From Kitagawia praeruptora (taxonomy: Eukaryota > Streptophyta > Magnoliopsida > Apiales > Apiaceae), in the NCBI GenBank assembly GCA_037693485.1, contig CM075348.1, positions 9,282,501-9,346,500 on the forward strand: 64,000 nt of DNA, written 5' to 3'. The notes beneath the pieces are model-generated. The model worked only from the letters and a program-made list of their open reading frames with translations, searched no databases and had not been told where the DNA came from. The translations under genes were made by a program, and so were the position numbers. Below, piece by piece: positions 43,958 through 54,481 of the stretch. Positions within the stretch are counted from its first letter, which is position 1. Each line of letters begins with the position of its first letter.

Positions 43958-46465
43958 TCATCTTGCGACTTTTCTTTTCTTTTTTTTGGGACAATTTCGT
44001 GGATCCTCAACTTTTTTAGGACAATTTCGTGAATCATGTTTAGCATCAAGTTCTTTGCAACGATTACATTTCCTTGGTTTTTTTGAGGTGGACATTTCTA
44101 TGCCACTTTTCACTCTTTCCTTCTTGCGACCTTTAGTGGTGGAAATTATAGGGTCTTTCAAATCTCCAAAATCTTCAAAATCTTCAAATCCTTCAAAATC
44201 TTCACCTTCACGGTCATCCTCACATGTTTGTGTCTCTTTAGGAAAATTTTCCACATATTGTGTCTCTTTTTCAATCAATGCCATGACGTGTTCAAATCTT
44301 GGAATCGAACAACTTCCACGAGCCGCTAAATCTTGAAAGGCTTTGCACAAAGTTGTATATCGGGCGGATTGTGAGTGAAGAATATTGCCAATGATAGGAG
44401 GTTTAGATCCGGCAACTTTATTTGCTCCAATTGTCCATCTCAAGTTAATTAAATTTGAAGGAATCTCCGTCCATTGCATCATATTCAAGTATCGAATAAT
44501 ATGACGACAAATCATTCCCGAACTTTCAAATTTCCGACAAATACAATTTATCATATCATTGGCCACGGTTATTTGATACATTTTTCTACTTTCCTCCGCC
44601 ACCGTGGTCTTATATGCTTCGTACACCTTCAATCGCATAGTACTCATGGAATCTTTCTCAATCACAACATAGGCTCCACTTTGTTTAAGTTCGTGTTGAA
44701 AACGTCTAAACATTTCCTTTGTATAAGTAGATGCCGCATGATTCTCTAATGAGGAGGATGTTATTCTTGACCTTTCTTTTTGCTTTGTTTCATAGTCCGC
44801 TTCTTTCTCACGAAGATATTGTTTCTCCAATGCTTTTTGTGAATTCTCTATAAACTCTTTCAAACCGGTGCTAGCTTTTACATACTCGTCAAAAAATGCA
44901 TTCATTGACTCACTTCTCGAGGTAGTTGTTATCCCGGTAGTGAAATGAAGTTTAGTGTACACACGAACCCACTTATGTCGAACGGAATACATTTCTTGCA
45001 ACCAACCATGATCGACCAAGTTATATTTTTCAACCAAATCTTCCCACCTATTTTCAAATTGTTCAACCGTCATTGACTTGTACAAACATAAGTTGAAATC
45101 TTCTTTGAAATGTGGTTCATATGTGTACAAACCGGATAACTTCTCCCCGAATTTAGTACTTATATGCCAAGTACAATAAAGATGGTTCGTGTTTGGTAAA
45201 ACTTCGGCAATTGCATTTCCAAGTGCAATGTCTTGATCGGTGATGATTGAGATTGGAGGCTTGTTCCCTATAGCTTCCAACCAATTCTTCAAAACCCATA
45301 TATAAGAATTTTCTTTCTCATCCCTTATTAGTGCAAAACCAAACAATATGGATTGGTAGTGGTGGTTCACTCCCGTAATAGGTACAAATGGCATACTATA
45401 CCTATTGGTGCGGTATGTGGAGTCAAATACTACCACGTCTCCAAAATTTTTATATGCATTTAATGATCTTGGATCAACCCACAACATGGAACGCACCCGA
45501 TTATCCTCATCAACATCTACTCGATAGAAAAATTCCCCAAAACTATTACATTTCAATTCTTGGAGTAATGTCAAACCTTCTTTGGCATCACTCGAATCAA
45601 ATACATGATGTCTAATATCACGTAAAACATTCCGAATGTCTTGACTAGTAAATCCAATATTCTCTAAGCTTCCCGTAAGCTCACCCATTACATTCAAAGA
45701 TTGTTGAGGCCCAATACCCGACTTACTCAAAATTATAATCAATTCTCGCATGATGGGTGTTATGTTTCTTGATCTTTGCATGAAATGTACCTTACTAGGT
45801 GAAACCATCTCATGATTGTGTACCAAATTAACCAATGTTACCTCCCACTTCTTTGATGTCTCTCTATGAACAACATACATTCGCGCCTTACATTTTGTTC
45901 TACCAAGAGAATCTCTATTTCTCTTTTTTTTCGGAACTTCATCTACATCATCCAAAGTTTTTGAGGCTAATCTCCCACCCTTTCGACATATATACAAACG
46001 CGAACAAATCATTTTATTTTTTGAACGTTTATGTGTAGTTCTAATTATTACTTCAAAACCAATACGCCTACCATAATCTCTATAAAACCTCTCCGCTTCA
46101 TCTAAACTATCGAATAATTGACCAACACATGGGTAAACATCATTCAAATCATCCAAAGAAACACCATCACCATTACCTTCACCATCACCATTACCTTCAC
46201 TATCACCATTACCTTCACCATCATCATTGCCTTCACCATCATCATTGTCATCACCATCATCAACGTCATAGACAACATCACCATCATCATCAACATCATC
46301 ATCATCATTCTTAACATCTTCATTATTATCATCATCATCATCATCAAGATCTATTATTTTAGGGGTGTGTGGATTTTTGTTAACATCTTCATTTTCTATC
46401 TCAATCTCAATCTTACTAGGTGTCTTATTAGGAGATTTTAACTTTGAAAAAATGAAAGAAGCCAT
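43958..46465 (-). CDS. FAR1-type (FRS-like) MULE transposase, intact
   Basis: Single-exon frame of 835 residues from the ATG at 46465. The N-terminus is an Asp/Glu/Gly-rich acidic tract encoded by GAT/GGT repeats (about residues 40-105). A FAR1 DNA-binding domain follows (FDSLDEAERFYRDYGRRIGF, then WEVTLVNLVHNHEM). The MULE catalytic core is complete: Asp in VVVFDSTYRTNRY, Asp in IITDQDIALGNAI, CTWHIS and SRSESMNAFFDEY. A SWIM zinc finger (CICRKFESSGMICRHI) and a C-terminal CX2C...HX4C knuckle (CNRCKELDAKHDSRNC) end it. Host FHY3/FAR1 transcription factors descend from such transposases. Location inside intact terminal repeats, beside a passenger gene, makes this a transposase, not a host regulator. 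It probably binds the element's subterminal arrays (inference). Confidence 0.92.
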   Translation of the reverse strand: MASFIFSKLKSPNKTPSKIEIEIENEDVNKNPHTPKIIDLDDDDDDNNEDVKNDDDDVDDDGDVVYDVDDGDDNDDGEGNDDGEGNGDSEGNGDGEGNGDGVSLDDLNDVYPCVGQLFDSLDEAERFYRDYGRRIGFEVIIRTTHKRSKNKMICSRLYICRKGGRLASKTLDDVDEVPKKKRNRDSLGRTKCKARMYVVHRETSKKWEVTLVNLVHNHEMVSPSKVHFMQRSRNITPIMRELIIILSKSGIGPQQSLNVMGELTGSLENIGFTSQDIRNVLRDIRHHVFDSSDAKEGLTLLQELKCNSFGEFFYRVDVDEDNRVRSMLWVDPRSLNAYKNFGDVVVFDSTYRTNRYSMPFVPITGVNHHYQSILFGFALIRDEKENSYIWVLKNWLEAIGNKPPISIITDQDIALGNAIAEVLPNTNHLYCTWHISTKFGEKLSGLYTYEPHFKEDFNLCLYKSMTVEQFENRWEDLVEKYNLVDHGWLQEMYSVRHKWVRVYTKLHFTTGITTTSRSESMNAFFDEYVKASTGLKEFIENSQKALEKQYLREKEADYETKQKERSRITSSSLENHAASTYTKEMFRRFQHELKQSGAYVVIEKDSMSTMRLKVYEAYKTTVAEESRKMYQITVANDMINCICRKFESSGMICRHIIRYLNMMQWTEIPSNLINLRWTIGANKVAGSKPPIIGNILHSQSARYTTLCKAFQDLAARGSCSIPRFEHVMALIEKETQYVENFPKETQTCEDDREGEDFEGFEDFEDFGDLKDPIISTTKGRKKERVKSGIEMSTSKKPRKCNRCKELDAKHDSRNCPKKVEDPRNCPKKKKRKVAR
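46129..46350. repeat. CAT/ATC-rich simple repeat inside the FAR1-type gene
   Basis: Imperfect trinucleotide and hexanucleotide repeats encode the acidic Asp/Gly/Glu tract of the transposase. The length stays in frame. Confidence 0.8.
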
Positions 46466-46848
46466 GAATTGAATAGAGAGCTAACCTTAAATTCCAAGCT
46501 CAATCTTCAAAATCTTAATTTGGGATTGTTACTCCAAGCTCAATCTTCAAAATCTCGATTTGGGATTGTTACTCCAAGCTCAATCTTTAAATTCGAAAAA
46601 AATTGGATAAATAAATTAAGATTGGTAGATTAGAAATAGGTATAGATTATATTTTAGATGGTGTAAAAGATTTATAGAAAAAAAAAACTCTCCAAATGAT
46701 TTAAGATTGGGTATAAACTCAAGAACACTCACAAAATGATATTTCAAAACATAAAGGGCTGTTTGAGCTGAAATTGGGGTAGTTCTCGGCTAAGATATAT
46801 AATAGAGCGGAATAGATAAGGGTAAAATGGGAATTTTGAAAAATTACA

Positions 46849-46918
46849 GATACGCTATATAATAGAGCGTATTACGCTCTATAATAGAGCGTATTACGCT
46901 ATATTATATAGCGTATGT
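46849..46918. repeat. Right subterminal array of the second MULE
   Basis: Three adjacent palindromes of TACGCTATATAATAGAGCGT type sit about 40 bp inside the right terminal repeat, mirroring the left array. Confidence 0.8.
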
Positions 46919-46958
46919 GTAATTTTTTACAACCGTTGATTTGCAGCTTTAACGGTAT

Positions 46959-47014
46959 TAGATGGGTTGGTTGGATATTTAAAAATATCCAATTGTGGTT
47001 GGTGAACAGTTTCC
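46959..47014 (-). repeat. Right terminal inverted repeat of the second MULE
   Basis: TAGATGGGTTGGTTGG... ends GAACAGTTTCC. Its reverse complement aligns with 39448-39503. Confidence 0.9.
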
Positions 47015-47041
47015 TATATATATATATATATATATATATAG

Positions 47042-47422
47042 GGTCTTATTCTAATAGAAACTAGTTTAGAATAGAAACTAGAAACTAAACCTAAATTAAA
47101 TTAAATATTTCAAGTTAATCTAATAACCAAATTAGGGGTACCCCAATACAAAAAACATTTAAAATTATTGGCTCTATTCAATAAAAAAATAAAAAAAAAT
47201 TAAAAAAATTTAAAAAAAGTTACTGTTCACGTGATGACGTGGCACGTGAACAGTAACTTTTTTTTTTTAATTTTTTTATATTTTTGTTGAATAGAGCCAA
47301 GAATTTTATAAGTTTTTTGTGAAGGTGCCCCTAGCGGGGCCATTAAAATAAATGAAATATAATTTATTTAGTGTAAGTTTCTAGTTTCTATTCTAAGATT
47401 GGTTTCTATTTGAACGCTAGCC
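47042..47422. mobile_element. MITE copy 1 with central ACGT hairpin
   Basis: Terminal inverted repeats of about 45 bp (start AATAGAAACTAGTTTAGAAT, end mirrored by ATTCTAAGATTGGTTTCTAT). Flanked on both sides by (TA)n. The centre is a perfect hairpin GTTACTGTTCACGTG...CACGTGAACAGTAAC with a 9-base loop ATGACGTGG, so the loop and stem hold three ACGT cores. It also holds one copy of the GCCCC-TAGC-GGGGC string (47325-47341). Confidence 0.88.
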
Positions 47423-47441
47423 TATATATATATATATATAT

Positions 47442-47813
47442 GGTCTTGTTCAAATAGAAACTAACTTAGGATAGAAACTAGAAACTAAACCTAAATTAAA
47501 TATTTTAAGCTAATCTAATGACCAAACTAGGGGTACCCCAATACAAAAAACGTTTAAAATTATTGGCACTATTCAACAAAAAAATAAAAAAATTTAAAAA
47601 AAAAGTTACTGTTCACGTGATGACGTGGCACGTGAACAGTAACTTTTTTTAAATTTTTTTAAATTTTTTTTATATTTTTGTTGAATAGAGACAAGAATTT
47701 TATAAGTTTTTTGTGAAGGTGCCCCTAACGGGCCATTAAAATAAATGAAATATAATTTATTTAGTGTAGGTTTCTAATTTCTATTTTAAGGTTGGTTTCT
47801 ATTTGAACGCTAG

Positions 47814-47815
<2 letters not shown>
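47442..47815. mobile_element. MITE copy 2, sibling of copy 1
   Basis: Same orientation, same terminal repeats (GGTCTTGTTCAAATAGAAAC at the left, GTTTCTATTTGAACGCTAGCC at the right when split) and the same central hairpin (47604-47647). Only a short (TA)n run separates it from copy 1. The shared GC hairpin is decayed here (GCCCCTAACGGGC). Confidence 0.88.
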
Positions 47816-47851
<36 letters not shown>

Positions 47852-48790
47852 TTTGGATTCCTTTTCTAATTATATGTGTTCCCTATAAATTAGAGTTGGG
47901 GTTGATTTATAAATTTGTAGGTCTTTTTTACTTTGAATATGTCAACTAATATGTTTTCTTTATAAACTCAAACTCTTCTCCACTACTAACTTAAACTCTT
48001 AAATCACCTCTTCTACTTCTAATATGATAAAAGATAGTTCTTATTTATTAGTATTTAAAATTCTAAAACTTTAGAAAAAATTAGAAAAATAGATTGAGAC
48101 AATCTTAGAGCGCCACCTAAGCGCCCGCGTATCCTCCTTTATATATAGATATATATATATATTGACTTCTAATTATATGTATTCCATATAAATTCGAACT
48201 CTTCTCATCTATAAATCCGAACACCTATTTTACTTCTAATATGTTAAAAGATAATTTTATATTTATTAGTGTTTAAAATCTTAAAGTTATAAAAAATTAA
48301 AAAAAAAAAGATTGGGACAATCTTAAAGCGCCATGTAAGCGCTCACGTATCCTCTTATAAAAATTCGAACTCTTATTCTGTATAAATTCGAACTTCTATT
48401 CTACTTCCAGTAGAAATTTTAATTATAAAGATATTAATTTTAATACATATTATACTCCTATTCTATTATATTAGTTTTTTTTAGAAATTCTAATTTTATT
48501 TTATAAATACCTTTTTTATTTCTAATATATTAAAAGATATTTTTAATTTTTTTAATGTTTAAAATTTTAAAATTCTAAAGAATTAAAAAAATACTTTGAA
48601 AACATCTAAAACGCCACCTAAGCTCTTAATTTCTTAATTGTTACAGTAATTAGTTTGATCGAATATAAGATTCTTCGTTTTTAATTTTATCAAACAATTC
48701 TGCTACACTGTGTACATACATACGATACTAATTAAAATAAAAAGTTGAGAGTATGTAAGATATTACTCTACCTGTCCAATCATTATCATT
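47816..48790. repeat. A/T-rich dispersed repeats with AAATTCGAACTCTTATTC and GCGCCACCTAAGCGC motifs
   Basis: Blocks built on TATAAATTCGAACTC, ACTTCTAATAT and a terminal AGCGCCACCTAAGCGC sequence occur here three times (near 48110, 48325 and 48590) and again at 55840-56330. No coding sequence. Probably decayed transposon fragments; the family is not identified. Confidence 0.55.
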
Positions 48791-48794
48791 ATAA

Positions 48795-48880
48795 ATTATC
48801 AATATCAATATCAATATCAATATCAATATCAATCAATATCAATATCAATATCAATATCAATATCAATATCAATCAATATA
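48795..48880. repeat. (ATATCA)n microsatellite
   Basis: About 14 hexamer units in two blocks, with two shortened units. Confidence 0.9.
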
Positions 48881-48899
48881 TTCTTAATGTCTGCTAGTA

Positions 48900-50239
48900 T
48901 TACATTTTAAAAATTACTGTTTTTACCCTTCATTTTTTTAATCTTCTTTATTTCTTTCATGCCCTTTTTTGTTATTAAACAGGAAAATTACAGCTTTTAT
49001 CCTTTATGTTTTTAGTCTTCTTTATTTCTTTGATGTCCCTTTTTTGTCATTACACAATATTTGGAGCGACCCAATTTAGATTGGATCGACCCAAATCTCC
49101 TTTATTAATCAATTTCCTTTTTCAGGTTAAACATATTATCTTTTCTATTTTTCAATAACTAAATAATTTACTTCTTTGGTAAAATACAATATCTTTTACA
49201 TTTTATCTAACTAAAATTTCTCCATTTTTTAAAACTACGATCAATTTTGTATAATAAAATAACATAATTATATTATAATTAGTATTAAATAATTAATTAC
49301 CTTTTTGAGCCAAAATACGTTACCTTTTCTCTTTTCTCTAACTAAAATCTCTCTTTTTCCAATTGTATCATGGACGGTTACCTTTTTCAAACACGTTACC
49401 TTTTTTCCCTTCTATTACGAAAATATCTCTTTTTCCAATTATATCACGGGCGATTCGATTTAATAAAAAAAATAATAAAAATATTATAGTACTAATAATT
49501 AACTGATTACCTTTTCAACTAAAACGTATCATCTTTTATATTTTTTCTAATTAAATTCCTTTTTTTCTAGAAATTTCAAGGGCAACATTAATTTCTCATT
49601 ATATTATAGTACTAATAATTAACTGATTACCTTTTCAACTAAAACGTATCATCTTTTATATTTTTTCTAATTAAATTCCTTTTTTTCTAGAAATTTCAAG
49701 GGCAACATTAATTTCTCATTTTCTAAAAACTATGAGTAATTTTATTTAGTAAAATAACAGAATTAAATTATAATTACTATAAACTAATCAATTACCTTTT
49801 TCACATAAATTATGTCATCTTTTTAATTTTCGCGTTACCTTTCTATTTTTTAAAACTAAAATCTCTCTTTTTCTGATTTTATCACGGGCGGTTCTGTTTA
49901 ATACAATAAACTAATAATATTATAATATTTATAATTAACCGATTGCATTTTTTATCTAAAACGTATCAATTTCTATTTAATGAAATAAAATATTAATTAT
50001 ATAAAAACTAATAATTAGCCGATTACAATTTTCAAGTAAAACCTATAATTTTTTTTATATTTTCTAACTAAAATCGCTCATTTTCTAGAAATATCACGGA
50101 TAACATTTATATAATTATTATCAAATCTCATATAAAAATTTAAGCCTCCCAACTTTATATTAAAAAAAAATTAACTTAAATTAATGAAAAATTCATATAA
50201 TATTAAAAAAATTCGTGCATCGCACGGGTTTTAAGCTTG
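48900..50239 (+). mobile_element. Helitron-derived sequence with degenerate 3' end
   Basis: Interior sequence (TAAAATCTCTCTTTTTCCAA, AATTACCTTTTT and others) is the reverse complement of parts of the Helitron at 23189-24909, placing this copy on the plus strand. It ends with a CGTGC-ATC-GCACG hairpin (50214-50226) and CTTG where CTAG is expected. The 5' end was not located. Confidence 0.6.
49481..49720. repeat. Perfect 120-bp tandem duplication
   Basis: Bases 49481-49600 and 49601-49720 read identically, while the surrounding Helitron sequence is diverged. Recent duplication, or possibly an assembly artefact. Confidence 0.9.
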
Positions 50240-52320
50240 TATAATAAAAATTCGTATACAACGAATAATATCCGTTAGATTTTTAGTTAAAAATTAGAAC
50301 TGTTATATACTTATATAAAGGAGAAACGAGTGGAGATAAAGTGGTGCCGGTCAAATAGCTCGGTTCTATTTTGTTAAATTTCTCAAAATTTTGAATTAAT
50401 AATTCAAATGATTAAAAAAAATCTCAATTCCATTTTAAAACTTTACTAATAGAGGAAACTAAATATATAGTTTCATTATTTTTTACCTATAAAATTTTTA
50501 CTAATGAAGTAAAGTAAATATCTAAATTGCATTTTAAATTTTTACTAATCGAGGAAACTAAATATACAATTTCAATATCCTTACCTTTAAAGTTTCATTT
50601 TAAAACATTGAAAGTTTGGTCGGTCGGTTAGTTGGTTGGTCGGTCGATCGGTACCTATTGTTTTTACTTAATTACCCTTACTTAATTATAAATAAAATTT
50701 TTCCTAATAACTAATCAATTTATGTTTCAAGTAAAACATATTAAAATAATCAATTTCCTTCTAAAATACGTTACATTTTCTTTTTTTTTTAGCTAAAATC
50801 TCTTTTTTCCAATTAAATGATGCCTTTACTTAATTATAAATAAACAATTTCCCAATAACTAATCAATTTTTTTTTTCAAGTTATTAAAATAATCAATTTT
50901 TTTTTAAAAAATGTTACCTTTTCTATTTCCTTTAGCTAAAATCTATAGTTTTCCAGTTATATGGCGCCGGTCGGTTGGTTGGTTGGTTGGTCGGTACCTA
51001 TTGTTTTTACTTAATTACCCTTACTTAAATATAAATAAAATTTCTCCTAATAACTAATCAATTTCTGTTTTCAAGTAAAACATATTAAAATAATCAATTT
51101 CTCTAAATTGCATTTTAAATTTTTACTAATCGAGAAAACTAAATATACAACTCAATTGCATTTTAAATTTTATTAATAGTGGAAATTAAATATCACTAAC
51201 AAAATATAATAAAAATTTGTATGCAACGAATAATATCCGTTAGATTTTTAGTTAAAAATTTGAACTATTATATAAATATATAAAGGAGATCCGAGGGGAT
51301 TTAAACCTCTACTATTATCCTTCATTTTTTTATTAATAATATAATTAATGATAATTAGCCGATTGCCTTTTTCAATTAAAAGATGTTTACTTATAATTGA
51401 TATGATATTACCTTTTATAAATACCTAAAATATCATATCTTCCAATCAATAATTTTTTTCTCTCTAATCAGCATTTGGAGCGATCCAATTGGATCAACCC
51501 AAATCTAAACCTCTACTATTATCCTTCATTTTTTTATTAATAATATAATTAATGATAATTAGCTGATTGTCTTTTTCAATTAAAAGATGTTTACTTATAA
51601 TTGATGATATTACATTTTATAAATACCTAAAATATCATATCTTCCAATCAATAATTTTTTTCTATTAATTAAAACACGTTGACTTTTAATTTAAAACATA
51701 ATATTGCAATAATTAATACATACCCAAAAATATGACTTCATATCTTCTAACCACTAACAAAATATAACAAAAATTCGTATACAACGGATAATATCTGTTA
51801 GATTTTTAGTTAAAAATTAGAACTGTTAGATTCAATGATTAAATATATTACATGATTAAATATATTTACTAATTGCATACCCAAAAATATGACATCATAT
51901 CTTCTAACCACTAACAAAATATAATAAAAATTCGTATACAACGAATAATATCCGTTAGAATTTTATTTAAAATTAGAACTGTTAGATCTAATGATTAAAT
52001 ATGTTACATGATTAAATTTATTTACTAAAATTTCTAGGTTCGAATTCTATCAACGATACTATTTTCCTTCATTTTCTTAATCTTCTTTATTTCTTTGATG
52101 CCCCTTTTTACCATTACACAACATTTGGAGCGACCCAAATTAGATTGGATCGACCCAAATCTAAACATATATTATTTTTTGTCATTACACAACATTTGGA
52201 GTAACCCAATTGGATCGACCCAAATCTAAACCTCTACTATAGTATTATCCTTTATTTATTTTTTTATCTTTCTTTATTTCTTTGATTCTCCGTTTTGTCA
52301 TTACTCAAATCTATCTCTGT
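50240..52320. repeat. Helitron-family repeat cluster, no gene
   Basis: Four copies of a ~60-bp block containing AACGAATAATATCCGTTAGA or near variants (about 50248, 51215, 51772, 51930) and several of GAGCGACCCAATT / GGATCGACCCAAATCT. Two GGTTGGTTGGTCGGTACC blocks (about 50620-50660 and 50965-51000) resemble the 5' region of the Helitron at 23189-24909. Repeats are partial and overlapping. No ORF is convincing. Confidence 0.6.
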
Positions 52321-54457
52321 CATTTTTCACCTTAAAGTCCATTCCGCTCAAATCTTCACACTGCTGGATTTTGATGCATGTTTGCACTTTTCAGATTTGA
52401 AAGCTGGGTTTTTCACCAAATTAACATCTCAACCCCCTTAAGTAGGGTTAAGGTATGTGTACTAGACCTCTGTACGGGTCATATATGTTTGGTTCAAGTT
52501 TTCAGTTTGGCCATAAGAGTTAAGTTTTTATTGATTTCAAAATATTAAAAATTAGACAGGATAATATTTTTTTGGTTTTGATTTTGGTTTAGAATTTAAG
52601 AATTAAAGTTTTAATGAATTACCCGATGTTATAATAATATACAGGACACCAGAAAGGTACCTTTAAAATATTTGCTTGGCCTTTCAATTTTTTATTTTAC
52701 ATGTCGTAATAACAAAGGTAGTTGGAAAGCTTACCAGTTAATAACATTGACACAGTACGAACCATGTTATTTGTAAATAATCTTGGGACTCAGTTTGATA
52801 CTTATAGACATTATTTTGTTTTCAAGCAAGTTTATGTTCTTTATGAATTTGTTCAACTTAATGTTCATGGGGTAGACATGCTACGTACCAGAAGGTCTTA
52901 TGGAATAGCATACATTTTATCGGATGTCTCCGAAGGGACTATGGAATAGCATACTTAGAAGCTCAGACCCACGTCACAAGCCTCACCCTTTGGGTCAGGT
53001 AACATTGCTCTTATTTATGGTCTAAATATCTTCTTTACTCGCGTTCAATTTCACTTCATATATGATCTCATATTTAGCACTTTCACTTGAGCTCCATATT
53101 AAAATATAAAAGCACTAACTTTTCCCTTTTTCAGTTTAGTTGGCTTTTTGAGAGAGAATAAGTAATGGAAAATGTGATTGTTATAATTTGTAATCATACA
53201 TTATTTGAAGATAAAAGTGAATATGTGAGCTTCTTGCGGAGACCTGTGTTTTTGGTAAACAGTATTATCCTTCATTTTTTTAATCTTCTTTATTTATTTA
53301 ATGCCCCTTTTTGTCATTACACAGCATTTGGAGCAACCCAATTTAGATTGGAACAAAAAATTCTAATATGATATTGTACTTATTTTCAGTAACGTTGTAG
53401 TACTAAGATTGTACCTCCAGCAAAATAAGTAGTTTAAAAATATATTCAAATTCAAATTATTATATTCATTTCAATAAGAACATACTTTTAATATAATAAA
53501 GTCAGCCATGGTGAAAGACCTTAATTTGAACATAAACAATAAATCTACTAGAATATTTATCTGATATTTTGGCTTGCTTATTTAATTGTATAATTTACTT
53601 ATTTTTAATAAAAGAATCTATATTAATAATATATATACACTGTTTTTTCATACATGAATTTACTAATACAGTTTAATGGTCACGCTCTGGTGAGAATGAG
53701 AACAGTGGGAACACACATATTCAGTACATTTCAAGCTATTTTAAAGGGCTCCGCTAGGGGTATCTTCACAAAAAAAAGTCATAAAATTCTACCCTCTATC
53801 CATTCATAAAAAAATTAACAAAAAAATTAAAATGAGAACAGTGAGAACACACATATTCGCTACATTTCACATAAAAGTCTTATAATTCTACCCTCTATCC
53901 ATTCATAAAAAAATTTAACAAAAAAAAATTAAAAATTGCTTGAAATATGATCTCATTGTTCTCCAACATTTACACATTATATTAACTATGAGGTCTCATA
54001 GTTAATATAACATGTTCTTGATATTATATGAGGTTTAATGTTTTGGAGCCATTTAATGTTTTGGAGTCATTGGGGGTGAAGGAATTATCATTTCCGCATT
54101 TGAATAATGAAGACAATTTATTATTGTTTTCAATTAGAGAACAATATTTGTAAAAATATTTATTATTTTTATTGCAGATTTTGATGGATTAAATAAATTT
54201 TCAACATTGTTAAAATAGAATTTTATGCTACTTTTTTATATAAATTTTAGCATATCATTATTTTATTAAATACTTATATAATTGTATATAATATCTTGCT
54301 AAGAATTGATTATTTATATAATTGCATACAATATCTTTTTAAAAATCAATCAAATTTGTTAAATTTTTGGTATTGTTAATTTAAATTAAGTAAGATGTTT
54401 TAAGAAATCAATCAAATTTGTTAAATTTTTGGTATTATCATTTTAAATTAAATAAGA
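52321..54457. other. A/T-rich sequence, no recognised gene
   Basis: Contains another GGAGC-ACCCAATTTAGATTGG remnant at about 53328 and a partial duplication at about 53690-53930 (GAACAC-ACATATTC and CTACCCTCTATCCATTCATA each twice). Short frames at 52722-52949 and 53165-53371 show no known motif and I do not call them genes. Confidence 0.5.
53746..53763. repeat. Variant of the GC hairpin string, minus orientation
   Basis: GGGCTCCGCTAGGGGTAT followed by CTTCACAAAAAA is the reverse complement of the MITE segment TTTTTTGTGAAGGTGCCCCT with a few changes. It suggests a decayed relative of the MITEs at 47042-47815. Confidence 0.5.
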
Positions 54458-54481
54458 AGCCGTGTACGGGCAAAATGCTAG
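54458..54481 (+). mobile_element. Possible Helitron 3' end
   Basis: CCGT-GT-ACGG followed by GCAAAATG and CTAG, then T. The stem is only four base pairs, so this is weaker than the other Helitron ends in the window. Confidence 0.4.

Larger units (their letters stand above)
39448..47014. mobile_element. Complete Mutator-like element with PMD-ULP1 and FAR1-type transposase genes (7.6 kb)
   Basis: The terminal 56 bases are inverted repeats (39448-39503 and 46959-47014). The inner 30 differ at one position and the outer 26 match at about 16. Both ends begin GG. The element carries two intact genes in convergent orientation: PMD-ULP1 on the plus strand and a FAR1-type MULE transposase on the minus strand, with a long hairpin between them. 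Palindromic TTACGCTATATAATAGAGCG-type motifs lie just inside both ends and in the central hairpin. It appears structurally autonomous. Confidence 0.88.

Noticed and set aside
46118..46441. Plus-strand Ile/Thr-rich and His-rich frames
   Set aside because: They are the antisense of the acidic simple-repeat tract of the FAR1-type transposase.
43958..46465. Host FHY3/FAR1 light-signalling gene
   Set aside because: It is enclosed with a passenger gene inside matching terminal inverted repeats and subterminal arrays, so it is a transposase gene.
52722..52949. 75-codon frame as a possible small gene
   Set aside because: No recognisable motif, no intron or promoter signal, and surrounding DNA is decayed repeat.
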